Assembly (NCBI GenBank): GCA_028751875.1
Contig: CM054167.1
Coordinates: 21,392,556 to 21,456,555 of the forward strand
Origin: Rapana venosa
Lineage: Eukaryota; Mollusca; Gastropoda; Neogastropoda; Muricidae
Reading direction: 5' to 3'
DNA: 64,000 nucleotides
Each line of letters begins with the position of its first letter. Position 1 is the first letter of the stretch. Positions 60,082-61,875 of the stretch are shown here, in pieces. The position numbers and the translations under genes were made by a program. Under the pieces are notes generated by a model. The model was not told where the DNA came from. It saw only the letters and a program-made list of their open reading frames with translations, and ran no database searches.

Positions 60082-61875
60082 CGTGTGTTACACAAAAATT
60101 ATTTAGCGCACGTAAAAGAACCCACGGCAACAAGAGAGATGTCCCTGGCAAAATTCTGTAGAAAAAAGCCACTCTGATAGGGAAACAAATGCAGTTGTAG
60201 ACTGAAAAAAATAAGAAAAAAATGGGTGGCACTGCTCTTGTGGCGACGGTCTCTCCCCGGGGAAAGCAGCCCGAATTTCACGCAGAGAAATCTGACGTGA
60301 CTTAAAGTGATATAAATAAATTACAAAATAAATAAATAAATAAAAGTATATCAGGGGGCAGGATAGCTCAGTGGTCGGAGCACTAGCTTTCCCTCAGCCA
60401 AGTTAAGCAGCATCGAGCGTGGGTTACCAGTTGGATGGGTGACTGTTTGCGCACCTTGGCTTCAGTATAGTCCCCCAGTTCACCTAGCTGTAAATGGCTA
60501 CCCGCTTCTTTAGGGTCAGGGAAGGTAAAGCAGCGAGGGAGAGGAGATGGGCGCCGCCCTCAATATGCTGGCTCCTAGAGAGGTGAGGTCTCTGATGCCT
60601 CGCTCCCCTATGACCTTACAGGTTATGGGACAACCTTTAAAAAATTTTTGGGTTTTGTTTTACTGTATTGTTCAGTATTAAACAGTGGGTCGAGGGAGGG
60701 GGCAGTACTGCAGGATAGCCTAGTGGTTTGAGCATCCAGCTTGTGCTCTGACAGCGGTAGTTGAGTCACAACTGTGACACTTTTTCGAGAGGATTTTTCC
60801 CACAGAATCAACATCCGTGCTAAATCTACCTCCCTTGAACAGTCCTTCAGATGCAAGTCGTCTACTCTTCCAAAAGGTAGGGCAGGTTTTAAAGCGTTCA
60901 TCACTCAAGGGACCTTGTCACTGGGTGAAGTGGTTGACACTGAACTTGTTGTACCTAAAAGGTGAGACATGGGGACCTCAGTTTACAGTCTCATCTGAAA
61001 GGACTTCTGGCGGAGTGGAGTCAGCACTGATGTTAACTCCAGGGGAAAAATTCGCTCCAATGGGCGGTTCGAACCCCCACTGTCAGATCACAAGCTCCAT
61101 GTTCTAGTCACCAGGCTATCCCCACCTTCCCCCACCTGATAAACTGTGCTTGTTTATTTTACTTTACAATACCTGCAAGTAATGGTAATCATGGTGTATA
61201 TATACTGTGCACCAGCTACAGAAGAAGACAAGGTTTCAAACAATCAACACCACGAAAGAGGATAGGGTATATGATTGACAGAAATTATGCTTTATAAAGT
61301 GTATAAAAAAACCCTTCTCACCCAAAGGTAAGATTGCAGTGGCTGTAACTGAAGAAACTTGAAAAGGTGGGTGGGATGGGGAGAGAGGGCAGAGAAAAAT
61401 GATACGAGGTACAAACACCCAAGCAGAAGTGCACAAACACACACACAGCTCACACACAGAGTATACACACACACACACAGAGTATACACACACACACACA
61501 CACAGTATACACACACACAGAGCACACACTCTCACACACACACACATAGTACACACACACACACACACACACACAGCTCACACACACTGTATACACACAC
61601 ACGCAGCACATACTCACACATGGCACACACACAGTATACATACACACAGCACACATTCACACACAGCACACACACTACACACACACACACACACAAACAC
61701 AGCACACCCACACACACAGCACCCACACAAACAGAAGAGAAAAGCCACACTGGTTACCTACCGTGAAACCACAGGAAGGCAGGCGTGGGGTCTCCGTAGA
61801 TGTAGCAGGGCAGCAGAACGGCGTAGTCCACAGTCACCGTCCTGGAGCCCAGATCCCTCAAAGCCACTGGAGGCA
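13394..61875 (-). CDS. Ig/FN3 receptor gene, IGDCC/protogenin-like, 22 exons, 5' end outside window
   Basis: This is a single-pass cell-surface receptor of the DCC/neogenin/protogenin style, probably acting in cell adhesion or guidance; the function is inferred from architecture. Joining 22 exons gives one open frame of 1057 residues with every intron phase matching. Domains by residue of the partial protein: Ig 1-88, 89-177 and 178-269, each with the Cys, Trp, Cys pattern; FN3 270-368, 369-473, 474-573, 574-676 and 677-767; stalk plus transmembrane helix 768-854 (helix about 818-841); tail 855-1057. About ten N-glycosylation sequons lie in the ectodomain (NGT, NTT, NSS, NET, NRT, NHT, NIS twice, NVT, NQT). 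The tail has basic clusters, Q18 and a terminal RTVL. Protogenin and IGDCC4 have four Ig and five FN3 domains, so one more Ig upstream would fit. L1/neuroglian (six Ig, five FN3) is an alternative, but no FIGQY motif is seen. The start codon and signal peptide are missing. Confidence 0.88.
13571..16062. repeat. 32-bp minisatellite in the last intron
   Basis: Units read GGACAACATGACAAAGGTAC plus AGGTCAGATGAA; a 21-bp short variant lacks GGTACAGGTCA. Roughly 70 units, interrupted by a SINE at 14192-14533. In gene sense the units are pyrimidine-rich and begin about 8 bp from the exon 22 acceptor. Confidence 0.96.
14192..14533 (+). mobile_element. GAA-tailed SINE-like element (B family)
   Basis: It starts CCCCGAGGGGATGCCGGGG and contains AGCATCCCCACATTCTGGAA, TTCTTCCTGTCACGTCCTTC, GGGCCTGACTTGTCAGGCG and GTTGCTGTCTGAGCGTTCG, ending in GAA repeats. 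Placed inside the 32-bp array. Confidence 0.8.
16063..16400 (+). mobile_element. GAA-tailed SINE-like element (B family)
   Basis: Same order as the copy at 14192: CCCTGTGGGGATGCCAGGG start, CTGACTTGTCAGACGCTTAA middle and TCTGAGCGTTCAAAGAAGAA end. It closes the right side of the 32-bp array. Confidence 0.78.
16640..17095 (+). mobile_element. Non-LTR retrotransposon tail split by a SINE
   Basis: CCTGTATTGCAGATG at the left continues at 16978 as TTGCAGATGATCTTAGAGAA, matching the tail at 35347-35547. The SINE at 16683-16977 separates the halves. Confidence 0.65.
16683..16977 (-). mobile_element. tRNA/5S-like SINE (C family) with 9-bp target duplication
   Basis: In reverse it starts GGGACGGGATAGCTCAGTGG, then AAGTTAAGCAGCGTCGAGCG and TTGGATGGGTGACC, which match the 5S rRNA internal promoter. 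TTGCAGATG is duplicated at 16674-16682 and 16978-16986. Confidence 0.88.
17757..18360 (+). mobile_element. SINE cluster, G head and body pieces
   Basis: GGTGGCAGGACGGTTAATAC and GGTTCTGGGTTCAATTCCC mark a tRNA-like head at 17757-17840. A body piece with GGTAAAAACGGTCGCATACG lies at 18060-18170, and a reversed common body follows at 18170-18360. Confidence 0.65.
18720..19075 (-). mobile_element. tRNA-headed SINE, A-head family
   Basis: In reverse: GGATAGCCTAGTGGTTAG, GGGTTCGATTCCCG, GGAGTTAACATCAGTGCAG and the full common body, stopping short of the ATT tail. Confidence 0.85.
19085..19400 (+). mobile_element. SINE body with a 30-bp C run
   Basis: CTGGAGTTACTATCAATACT, a C run at about 19201-19232, then CCTTCGGATGAGACTATAAA and CAGAGCATCTTGC. 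Confidence 0.6.
19555..19720. repeat. TG microsatellite
   Basis: Imperfect GTGTGT repeats with ATGTGT interruptions. Confidence 0.9.
20000..20415. repeat. TAGTG pentamer and TG repeats
   Basis: TAGTG units fill 20070-20205 and recur to about 20330 between TG runs. Confidence 0.93.
20595..20770 (+). mobile_element. B-family element, 5'-truncated
   Basis: GGGCCTGACTTGTCAGGTGC and AACAATAGTTGCTGTC match the second half of the B family. Confidence 0.7.
20868..20975 (+). mobile_element. D-family SINE 3' piece
   Basis: GGTGGCGCTGCTCTTGTGGC and CCCGAATTTCACGCAGAGAA match the 3' part of 35556-35978. Confidence 0.7.
21800..22190 (+). mobile_element. tRNA-headed SINE, E family
   Basis: Head GCCGAGAGGTTCAG and GTGGGTTCGAATCTC, then ATGTTAAAGATCCCATAATC and GGTCACATACGCAAAAATCT, ending GAGCTCTAGCTGAAGAAC. 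Confidence 0.75.
22880..22922. repeat. TG microsatellite
   Basis: About 21 uninterrupted TG units. Confidence 0.95.
22975..23060 (+). mobile_element. SINE 3' tail
   Basis: AAAGCGCTATATAAATTTCA followed by TTATTATTATT, the shared 3' tail in forward orientation. Confidence 0.65.
23455..23835 (-). mobile_element. Near full-length tRNA-headed SINE, G-head family
   Basis: Reversed tail with AATAATAATAATATATGGAA, common body, CAAACTGGGAGGAAAGGGAG and a head read in reverse as GGTGGCAGGATGGTTAAGAC. Confidence 0.83.
24382..24557. repeat. 14-bp minisatellite
   Basis: About 12 units of GTTTCAGGTGAACC and GTTTCAGGTAAACT. Confidence 0.93.
24640..24985. repeat. CA-rich and CAT-rich low-complexity block
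   Basis: CA and CACCA runs to about 24890, then ATC-rich sequence up to the exon 21 donor. Confidence 0.85.
24988..25249 (-). CDS. Exon 21: serine-, proline- and polyglutamine-rich cytoplasmic exon
   Basis: Acceptor GGTTACAG, donor GTAATG, phase 2 to phase 0. It codes HMDEANDFITSNPQRSSSSE, a Ser-rich stretch, five prolines, Q18 (mostly CAG with three CAA interruptions) and PTWLSQQAQKLDARGE. The acceptor is duplicated by a retrotransposon target-site duplication (25244-25255 and 25417-25428). A second frame giving polyHis/polySer is also open but stops before the donor. Confidence 0.8.
25256..25416 (+). mobile_element. Non-LTR retrotransposon tail on the exon 21 acceptor
   Basis: It translates as MKAMQHSWGSVTRLAQNKQE, then WKRFVAALHTAGCNG and a stop, followed by a GAT repeat tail. 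The 12-bp ATGTGTCTGTAA at 25244-25255 recurs at 25417-25428, a target-site duplication that includes the splice acceptor. The same 5' cut point is seen in the copy at 7230-7386. Confidence 0.87.
25420..25590 (+). mobile_element. H-family dispersed repeat
   Basis: GAGTATGGCTGCCTATATGC, then CAAACTTCTCATCCAG and GATGAGTGAGTCAGAGTGCA, shared with 39185, 43030 and 50735. Confidence 0.7.
25588..26066. repeat. 27-bp minisatellite
   Basis: About 17 units of CAAGGAGTCTCAATATCAAG plus CACAGAC. The unit length keeps frames open on both strands (VLDIETPWS on minus, STDQGVSIS on plus), but it lies within an intron. Confidence 0.96.
26250..26865 (+). mobile_element. A-head SINE with an unrelated internal segment
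   Basis: Head-like GGATGACCTGGTCGTTAGAA and the common body run to about 26590; the closing part resumes at about 26805 (ACACAAAATCTCATCATTGG). Between them is non-SINE sequence. Confidence 0.6.
27080..27120 (-). CDS. Exon 20: 41-nt cytoplasmic microexon
   Basis: Acceptor GATACAG, donor GTGAGT, phase 0 to phase 2. It codes DSSLQGFGSDTQY and joins to exon 21 as Y-R-H-M-D-E. Its short length makes it hard to call alone, but both splice sites are strong and phases match on both sides. Confidence 0.68.
27121..27880. other. Intron, nothing recognised
   Basis: Purine-rich with GGAA/GAAA repeats near 27420-27490; no gene or dispersed element seen. Confidence 0.5.
27886..28040. repeat. TG microsatellite
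   Basis: TG repeats with GTTGTG and GCATGTG interruptions. Confidence 0.92.
28325..28580 (+). mobile_element. SINE body, 5'-truncated
   Basis: CTGGAGTTAACATCAGTGTA, CCTTCGGATGAGACTATAAA and CTTATTCCATTATCCTCG. Confidence 0.75.
28870..29795 (-). mobile_element. SINE body interrupted by a TTAA element
   Basis: The reversed body reaches GGTGGAACAGGTTTTAA at 29029 and resumes as TGTGTGCGTAAGATGTTCC at 29751. Intact copies elsewhere read GGTTTTAATGTG-like sequence straight through. Confidence 0.75.
29026..29750. mobile_element. TTAA-flanked non-autonomous DNA element (piggyBac-like)
   Basis: About 725 bp bounded by TTAA. The left end reads CTGCTTGACTGCCC and the right end, reversed, CCTCTTAACTGCCG; these are imperfect terminal inverted repeats. 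Subterminal CCGGAAATTTTC motifs follow. A short frame inside includes MFDIIEMGGTQNNSGDEESV. Closely related to 62343-63020. Confidence 0.78.
29951..30915. other. Intron, nothing recognised
   Basis: A-rich sequence with short CA and C runs; no exon or dispersed family seen. Confidence 0.5.
31020..31690. repeat. 21-bp minisatellite starting at the exon 19 donor
   Basis: About 30 units of TGTACATGACCCGGCAGAAT plus T, with CAGCAG and ATTACC variants. In gene sense each unit carries CTGGGTCATG or CGGGTCATG, resembling the native exon 19 boundary CTGGGTGATG. Confidence 0.95.
31685..31821 (-). CDS. Exon 19: juxtamembrane cytoplasmic exon
   Basis: Acceptor GCTGCAG; phase 1 start completes a Tyr codon with exon 18. 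It codes GDRKKRERVKVQDLKRQEW, then ends QIFNW before GTGATG in phase 0. A shorter option ends at 31723 before GTTCAC, but its phase does not fit exon 20. The 21-bp tandem repeat starts right at this donor. The call rests on phase and open frame; no family motif is recognised. Confidence 0.6.
31822..32640. other. Intron, nothing recognised
   Basis: Only CA runs near 32380-32448. No coding exon is supported. Confidence 0.5.
32642..33975. repeat. Minisatellite of about 100 bp next to the transmembrane exon
   Basis: About 12 units of AATTTCATCTCCACAAAAAA, CACCCCAACATCACTAATAA, AACACCCAAACC and a CA run. Frames stay open on the minus strand but codon content is repeat-driven. Confidence 0.95.
34014..34274 (-). 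CDS. Exon 18: stalk, transmembrane helix and juxtamembrane stretch
   Basis: Acceptor CCCCAG, donor GTAAGT, phase 1 at both ends. It begins with eight prolines, FFFTT and five glutamines, an unusual low-complexity stalk, then an NQT sequon. The helix LPAIVAGSLTGAAFLLLLLF is followed by FLLW and the basic stop-transfer RCYRARRQTRAK, so the C-terminus is cytoplasmic. Confidence 0.92.
34054..34125 (-). other. Transmembrane helix coding segment
   Basis: About 24 hydrophobic residues, rich in Leu and Phe, are flanked on the C-terminal side by five Arg within eight residues. This fixes a type I topology with the Ig and FN3 domains outside. Confidence 0.9.
34300..34575 (+). mobile_element. tRNA/5S-like SINE (C family), head truncated
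   Basis: GCCAAGTTAAGCAGCGTCCA and GGGTGACCGTTTGCG open the copy and GGTTATGGGACACCTTTACC closes it. It begins about 30 bp from the transmembrane exon acceptor. Confidence 0.83.
34615..34975 (-). mobile_element. tRNA-headed SINE, G-head family
   Basis: The reversed head reads GGGTTCGATTCCC upstream of CAAACTGGGAAGACTGGGCG; body segments lie at 34615-34860. Confidence 0.7.
35347..35547 (+). pseudogene. Non-LTR retrotransposon reverse transcriptase C-terminal remnant
   Basis: It codes KRPKERPSKTWAACIADDLR, then ERGIDKEEAQNRERWRRLIN. This is the degenerate RGRP...W...DL...G...A.DR..WR signature at the end of many non-LTR ORF2 proteins. Confidence 0.72.
35556..35978 (+). mobile_element. tRNA-headed SINE, D family
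   Basis: Head GGTCTAGAGGTAACGCGCCT, core CGTAAAAGAACCCACGGCAA and 3' end CCCGAATTTCACGCAGAGAA. Its partner is at 59922-60340. Confidence 0.82.
35979..36729. other. Intron, nothing recognised
   Basis: It contains two GTGCCGAAGCTTAAG motifs near 36090-36140. No exon or dispersed family seen. Confidence 0.5.
36730..36870 (+). mobile_element. H-family dispersed repeat
   Basis: GTATGGCTGCCTATATGTGG and the following segments match the H family. Confidence 0.6.
37015..37418 (-). mobile_element. tRNA-headed SINE, G-head family
   Basis: A reversed element from GCTAGAGCTCCGAGGTTCAC to a degenerate GGCAGGACAG head at the right. Confidence 0.72.
37428..37718 (+). mobile_element. SINE, 5'-truncated with full ATT tail
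   Basis: GAGACTATAAACCGAGGCCC to CAGCGCTATATAAGTTCCAT and eight ATT units. Confidence 0.85.
37733..38066 (+). mobile_element. GAA-tailed SINE-like element (B family)
   Basis: CCCGAGGGAATGCCGGGG to GTTCGACGAGGAAAAAGAAG. It ends about 48 bp from the exon 17 donor. Confidence 0.82.
38115..38255 (-). CDS. Exon 17: second half of FN3 domain 5
   Basis: Acceptor GTGACAG, donor GTAAAG, phase 1 at both ends. It codes LEPGVLYNISVSALNTAGRG, the tyrosine corner and FG loop, with NIS and NVT sequons. The 5S-like SINE at 38284 begins about 30 bp upstream of the acceptor. Confidence 0.92.
38284..38590 (-). mobile_element. tRNA/5S-like SINE (C family)
   Basis: A full copy in reverse with the tRNA-like head, the 5S-like AAGTTAAGCAGCGTCGAGCG and an ACCTTT tail, close to the exon 17 acceptor. 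Confidence 0.87.
38630..38760 (+). mobile_element. Dispersed 3' tail with GAGAT repeats
   Basis: CGTTCGTCACTGCAGTGCCC then GAGATGAGATGATGATGAAT. A reversed relative lies at 55085-55170. Confidence 0.5.
38803..39165 (-). mobile_element. GAA-tailed SINE-like element (B family)
   Basis: Reversed order of the B family: CAAACGCTCAGACAGCAACT, GGCAGAAAACAGACAAGGAT, CCAGAAGGTGGGGATACTAC. A G run lies at 38964-38988. Confidence 0.78.
39185..39480 (+). mobile_element. H-family dispersed repeat
   Basis: GGCCTACATTAAAATGTTGT, GAGTATGGCTGCCTATATGG and GATGAGTGAGACAGAGTGCA. Confidence 0.7.
39646..39777 (-). CDS. Exon 16: first half of FN3 domain 5
   Basis: Acceptor TGACAG, donor GTAGGT, phase 1 at both ends. 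It codes AAGPVRQVAFNISSTSISL, then LSWAPPVELNGVLKGYRVDY, the FN3 core Trp and NG turn, with an NIS sequon. Confidence 0.93.
39830..40125 (-). mobile_element. tRNA/5S-like SINE (C family), diverged
   Basis: GTAAAGGTGTCACATTTATA to CTCTGACCACTGATCTATCC, about 55 bp from the exon 16 acceptor. Confidence 0.8.
40470..40700 (-). mobile_element. E-family SINE body
   Basis: Reversed GAGACTTTAGAGTATGCGAC, GTAGCCGCATTCCGACTTCG and GGGATCTTAAACGTGCATAT. Confidence 0.65.
40733..40945. repeat. 42-bp tandem repeat, five units
   Basis: Units of GATGGCAAGAATCCCCACCC plus TTAATTCACCACATGCTGTC and AA. They lie within the body of an E-family SINE, next to its head-like GATTTGAACCCACGATTTCA. Confidence 0.95.
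41036..41466 (-). mobile_element. Full-length tRNA-headed SINE, G-head family
   Basis: Reversed AATAATAATAATTATGATAA tail, AGCACTGAATCTTG, full body and head (GGGTTCGATTCCCAG, GGTGGCAGGACGGTTAAGAC in reverse). Its head ends about 13 bp from the exon 15 donor. Confidence 0.87.
41479..41591 (-). CDS. Exon 15: end of FN3 domain 4
   Basis: Acceptor GGTTTCAG, donor GTCAGT, phase 2 to phase 1. It codes SGVAAWSWYDVRVAAET and the G strand ending AHTLQT. Its acceptor and first about 45 nt are the founder of the tandem array at 41592-43012. A full-length SINE ends about 13 bp beyond its donor. Confidence 0.93.
41592..43012 (-). repeat. Exon-derived minisatellite carrying copies of a splice acceptor
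   Basis: Founder plus about 13 units of 90-105 bp. In gene sense each has CATCTCTTTGGTTCCAG (an acceptor-like end), then TGGCGTGGCGGTCGTGG, TATGATATACGAGTTGTG, GAAACATGCAACAA and AAC/AGC repeats. The part after the AG is homologous to the start of exon 15. A 120-bp foreign segment at about 41655-41775 splits the first unit. Confidence 0.93.
43030..43345 (+). mobile_element. H-family dispersed repeat
   Basis: GGAGTATGGCTGCCTATATG, CAAACTTTTCATTCGGTG and GTGACCCCCAGGGTGTAAAG, ending in AAC repeats. Confidence 0.72.
43370..43640 (-). mobile_element. H-family dispersed repeat, reverse
   Basis: TTG repeats, GCATGTTCCCCAGCTTAACA, then a second start at 43500 (GCATTCCTCAGCTTAACATC) to ACTCACTCATCATCCCACCT. 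Confidence 0.6.
43641..44010. other. Intron, nothing recognised
   Basis: No exon or dispersed family recognised. Confidence 0.45.
44011..44360. repeat. TG and CA microsatellites
   Basis: TG repeats at 44013-44056 and CA repeats at 44302-44360, in opposite sense to one another, so the two could pair as a hairpin. Confidence 0.9.
44386..44510 (-). CDS. Exon 14: middle of FN3 domain 4
   Basis: Acceptor TTTCCAG, donor GTAAGG, phase 0 to phase 2. It codes PVPAKNRNCELAAYVVQYRL and an NHT sequon, the C to E strands of FN3. Unlike FN3-3, this domain has a second internal intron. Confidence 0.9.
44511..45092. other. Intron, nothing recognised
   Basis: A-rich sequence; no exon or repeat family seen. 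Confidence 0.5.
45093..45163 (-). CDS. Exon 13: start of FN3 domain 4
   Basis: A 71-nt exon, acceptor GTTTCAG, donor GTAAAG, phase 1 to phase 0. It codes VPGSPPQNLEVSALPGNTL and ends HISWQ. It parallels exon 11 in length, phase and residue split. The intron upstream is a 500-bp triplet microsatellite. Confidence 0.92.
45190..45708. repeat. TAG/GGA triplet microsatellite
   Basis: About 520 bp of TAG and GGA triplets. An imperfect hairpin (TAGTAGGAGGAGT and ACTCCTCCTAGTA) is centred near 45342. It ends about 30 bp from the exon 13 acceptor. Confidence 0.95.
45715..46065 (+). mobile_element. SINE, head truncated
   Basis: CAGATGAGACTATTAACCAA, CAGAACATCTTGCGCACGC and GGAATGCGGCTACCTAAATG, ending GCTCTAGTCAAGG. 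Confidence 0.72.
46235..46375 (-). mobile_element. B-family element, partial
   Basis: CTTCTTCTTCGTCTTCTTC and CTGACAAGTCAGGCCCAGCG at the left edge of a second B-family copy. Confidence 0.72.
46398..46750 (-). mobile_element. GAA-tailed SINE-like element (B family)
   Basis: CTTCTTCTTCTTTGTTGAAT, GCAGAAAACAGACAAGAAGG and AGCATCCCCACAGGGGAG end. Confidence 0.82.
46962..47190 (-). CDS. Exon 12: rest of FN3 domain 3
   Basis: Acceptor TTTTCAG, donor GTGAGA, phase 0 to phase 1. It codes PVPPGQQNGPILRYKVTYRL, an NRT sequon and LSPWTRYSFTVEAENAKGVS, the tyrosine corner of FN3. Confidence 0.93.
47195..47795. other. Intron with a short SINE tail
   Basis: A SINE tail (AGCGCTATATAAATTCCATA) at 47642-47670 sits between two copies of an approximately 40-bp AACAAACAGTAGTAAAGACT segment (47611 and 47713). 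A G run is at 47412-47430. No exon seen. Confidence 0.5.
47800..47940 (-). mobile_element. B-family element, 5' part
   Basis: GGCCGAAACAAAGAGGGATA, GGGGATGCTATTTATACTGA and the CCCCTGGCATCCCCACAG terminus. Confidence 0.7.
48011..48081 (-). CDS. Exon 11: start of FN3 domain 3
   Basis: A 71-nt exon, acceptor CTATCAG, donor GTAGGT, phase 1 to phase 0. It codes APSSPPRSVEVSVLGPFSV and ends at VNWQ on the core Trp. It has the same length and split point as exon 13, suggesting duplication of a two-exon FN3 module. Confidence 0.92.
48205..48430 (+). mobile_element. SINE body, 5'-truncated
   Basis: CCTTCGGATGAGACTATAAA to CTTATTCCATTATCCTCGAT. Confidence 0.8.
48431..49236. other. Intron, low complexity to the right
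   Basis: CA/CT runs from 48790 and two long C runs at 49168-49209 just before the exon 10 donor. Nothing else recognised. Confidence 0.55.
49237..49416 (-). CDS. Exon 10: second half of FN3 domain 2
   Basis: Acceptor CTTTCAG, donor GTGTGA, phase 1 at both ends. A serine run follows the acceptor, then LDKLTPNTEYSVRVRGANLW and the G strand. The non-LTR element tail at 49430-49605 lies about 14 bp from the acceptor. Confidence 0.92.
49430..49605 (-). mobile_element. Non-LTR retrotransposon tail at the exon 10 acceptor
   Basis: CAT repeats and CACCCAGTGGTGTGGTGTAG match the reversed tail of the copies at 7230 and 25256. Unrelated repeat sequence follows to about 49870. Confidence 0.68.
50105..50515 (+). 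mobile_element. tRNA-headed SINE with a G run at its 5' end
   Basis: A G run at 50107-50134, head (TTGGTGGTTAGAACATTGC), GGAGTTAGCATTAGTATGG and the closing GAGCTCTAGCCAAGGAATG. Confidence 0.72.
50578..50712 (-). CDS. Exon 9: first half of FN3 domain 2
   Basis: Acceptor TGTGCAG, donor GTCAGT, phase 1 at both ends. It codes GPSAPRNVRVISTTATTATV, then VYWEIPDQPNGNIEHYQLQF, the FN3 core Trp and NG turn, with an NET sequon at the end. Confidence 0.93.
50735..50995 (+). mobile_element. H-family dispersed repeat with a SINE tail inserted
   Basis: GAGTATGGCTGCCTGTATGG, an AATAATAAT block with CAGCGCTGAATCTTG, then GGTGGGATGAGTGAGACAAG and GGGAGACCCCCAGAGTTG. Confidence 0.65.
51116..51320. repeat. 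GA microsatellite
   Basis: GAGA repeats of about 200 bp with G-rich interruptions at 51214-51256. Confidence 0.95.
51379..51545 (-). CDS. Exon 8: second half of FN3 domain 1
   Basis: Acceptor GAGCAG, donor GTGAGA; phase 2 to phase 1. It contains LEAGTEYVFAVSAENSAGEG, a textbook FN3 tyrosine corner and FG loop, followed by the G strand. Confidence 0.93.
51655..51725 (-). mobile_element. SINE tail fragment
   Basis: TAATAATAATACATGAAATT, TATAGCGCTATATCTTGC and CAAAGCGCTT. Confidence 0.65.
51840..52245 (-). mobile_element. tRNA-headed SINE, G-head family
   Basis: Reversed from CTAGAGCTCCGAGGTTCACC to a diverged head with GGGTTCGATTCCCATCC in reverse. Confidence 0.72.
52447..52790 (-). mobile_element. 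GAA-tailed SINE-like element (B family)
   Basis: CTTCTTCTTCTTCTTCTTC, CAGACAGCAACTATTGTTGC and GGGGATGCTATTTATACTGA. Confidence 0.82.
53158..53287 (-). CDS. Exon 7: first half of FN3 domain 1
   Basis: Acceptor TTTCAG, donor GTAATG; phase 1 to phase 2. It begins EPPRPPQLLEATAQSV and has the core Trp in VLLRWQHV, then the C strand TAFIIHYRK. No long open frame marks it; it was found by splice sites and phase. Confidence 0.88.
53395..53745 (+). mobile_element. tRNA-headed SINE, E family
   Basis: GCTGAGCGATTAAGGACC, GGATCCATGAAGCTGTGGGT and GGTCGCATACGCAAAATCTC. Confidence 0.75.
53872..54185. repeat. 20-bp minisatellite
   Basis: About 15 units of ACAAGCCCAACAGGGTTCTT and ACAAGCTCAACAGGCTTCTT. 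Open frames here are repeat artefacts. Confidence 0.95.
54517..54585 (-). CDS. Exon 6: end of Ig domain 3
   Basis: A 69-nt exon between TGTACAG and GTAAGT, phase 1 at both ends. It codes GQYSCMASSPIGNSSLSVSV, giving the second Cys and G strand of Ig 3 and an NSS sequon. Joining to exon 5 restores the DRGQYSC motif. A 20-bp perfect inverted repeat sits 49 bp upstream of its acceptor. Confidence 0.9.
   Translation of the reverse strand, partial: VSTAAWPVVLLGTAVCPSALSS
54634..54747. repeat. Perfect 20-bp inverted repeat around TA and GA repeats
   Basis: ACATACACAGAATGCGGTTT at 54634-54653 and its exact reverse complement at 54728-54747 flank a TA run and a GA run. Confidence 0.95.
54760..55505. 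other. Intron, little recognised
   Basis: Only a reversed GAGAT-tailed dispersed fragment at 55085-55170 (CATCTCATCTCATCTGCTCC, CACTGCAGTGACGAACGTTG) is recognised. Confidence 0.5.
55506..55801 (-). mobile_element. tRNA/5S-like SINE (C family), near consensus
   Basis: An ACCTTT-type tail (GTAAAGGTAAAGGTAAAGGT in reverse sense), the complete body, 5S-like segment and GGGATAGGTCAGTGGTCGG head in reverse. Confidence 0.9.
55915..56295 (+). mobile_element. tRNA-headed SINE, separate family
   Basis: TTGGCACAGTGGTTAGTGCC and GGTTACAGGTTCAAATCCC are A- and B-box-like. The body (GTGCTATGGGCTCAGCGGGA, CCCTTCTATAGCAGCAGCAC) matches no other copy here. Confidence 0.65.
56481..56687 (-). CDS. Exon 5: most of Ig domain 3
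   Basis: Acceptor TCTCCAG, donor GTGAAT, phase 1 at both ends. It codes VKPQVLKVKG, then LTCQVEGRPSPEITWLHEGK, and ends in LVTREDRG just before the second Cys. The split is later in the domain than in Ig 1 and 2. Confidence 0.92.
56700..57440. other. Intron, A-rich, nothing recognised
   Basis: Repeated AAAATCTGAAAA-like words at 57100-57400; no exon or dispersed family. Confidence 0.5.
57598..57930 (-). mobile_element. GAA-tailed SINE-like element (B family)
   Basis: CTTCTTCTTTGTCGAACGCT to GGCCCCCGGCATCCCCTCGG. It ends about 36 bp from the exon 4 donor. Confidence 0.85.
57967..58117 (-). CDS. Exon 4: second half of Ig domain 2
   Basis: Acceptor CTGCAG, donor GTGAGT; phase 0 to phase 1. 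It carries SGQYTCVAAN, the second Ig cysteine with its tyrosine corner, and an NTT sequon. A (GAA)-tailed SINE lies about 36 bp beyond the donor. Confidence 0.92.
58350..58632 (-). mobile_element. tRNA/5S-like SINE (C family)
   Basis: GTAAAGGTAAAGGTGCCCCA tail side, degenerate 5S-like middle and GATAGCTCAGTGGTCAGAGC head in reverse. Confidence 0.83.
58692..59065 (+). mobile_element. tRNA-headed SINE, E family
   Basis: GCCAAAGCCGAGTGGTTAGG and GTGGGTTTGAATCTCAGG head; ATGTTAAAGATCCCGTAATT and ACAAAATCTCACCATTGG body. Confidence 0.78.
59265..59380 (-). CDS. Exon 3: first half of Ig domain 2
   Basis: Acceptor TTGCAG, donor GTAAGC; starts in phase 1 and ends in phase 0. It begins PPTADIGSKEV and contains LRCQVQGHPAPSVSWLHN, an I-set B to C strand with Cys and Trp. 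The intron falls in the middle of the domain. Confidence 0.92.
59455..59690. repeat. TG and CA microsatellites
   Basis: TG runs with GTGTGG units at 59525-59560, then CA/CAGA repeats near 59670. Confidence 0.88.
59720..59872 (-). CDS. Exon 2: second half of Ig domain 1
   Basis: Acceptor TTTCAG, donor GTGAGC, phase 1 at both ends. It supplies the D to G strands with the typical DRGHYACKG tyrosine-corner and second Cys, and an NGT sequon near the end. Joined to exon 1 through CAC G/AT, it reads H-D-G-V. Confidence 0.92.
59922..60340 (+). mobile_element. tRNA-headed SINE, D family
   Basis: GGTCTAGAGGTAACGCGCCT, GGTTCGAATCCCATTTGG, CGTAAAAGAACCCACGGCAA and CCCGAATTTCACGCAGAGAA, then AAATAAATAAAT. 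Confidence 0.87.
60355..60640 (+). mobile_element. tRNA/5S-like SINE (C family)
   Basis: Forward copy: GGATAGCTCAGTGGTCGGAG, AAGTTAAGCAGCATCGAGCG, TTGGATGGGTGACTG and a GGTTATGGGACAACCTTT end. Confidence 0.88.
60700..61125. mobile_element. Two SINE pieces head to head
   Basis: A forward head (GGATAGCCTAGTGGTTTGAG) with a short body to about 60960, then a reversed body and head (GGAGTTAACATCAGTG in reverse) to 61125. Confidence 0.6.
61436..61735. repeat. CA-rich microsatellite
   Basis: CACACA with AGTATA and AGCACA interruptions up to about 27 bp from the exon 1 donor. Confidence 0.92.
61762..61875 (-). CDS. Exon 1 in window: first half of Ig domain 1
   Basis: It starts in phase 1 after a CCAG acceptor and ends before GTAGGT in phase 1. 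It codes for the A to C strands of an Ig domain, with the first Cys in LLPCYIYGDP and the core Trp in FLWFH. The preceding exon was not identified with confidence, so the gene continues to the right. Confidence 0.88.

Noticed and set aside
60370..60470. 5S rRNA gene candidate
   Set aside because: Only the internal promoter part resembles 5S rRNA. It lies inside a SINE with a tRNA-like head and an unrelated 3' part.
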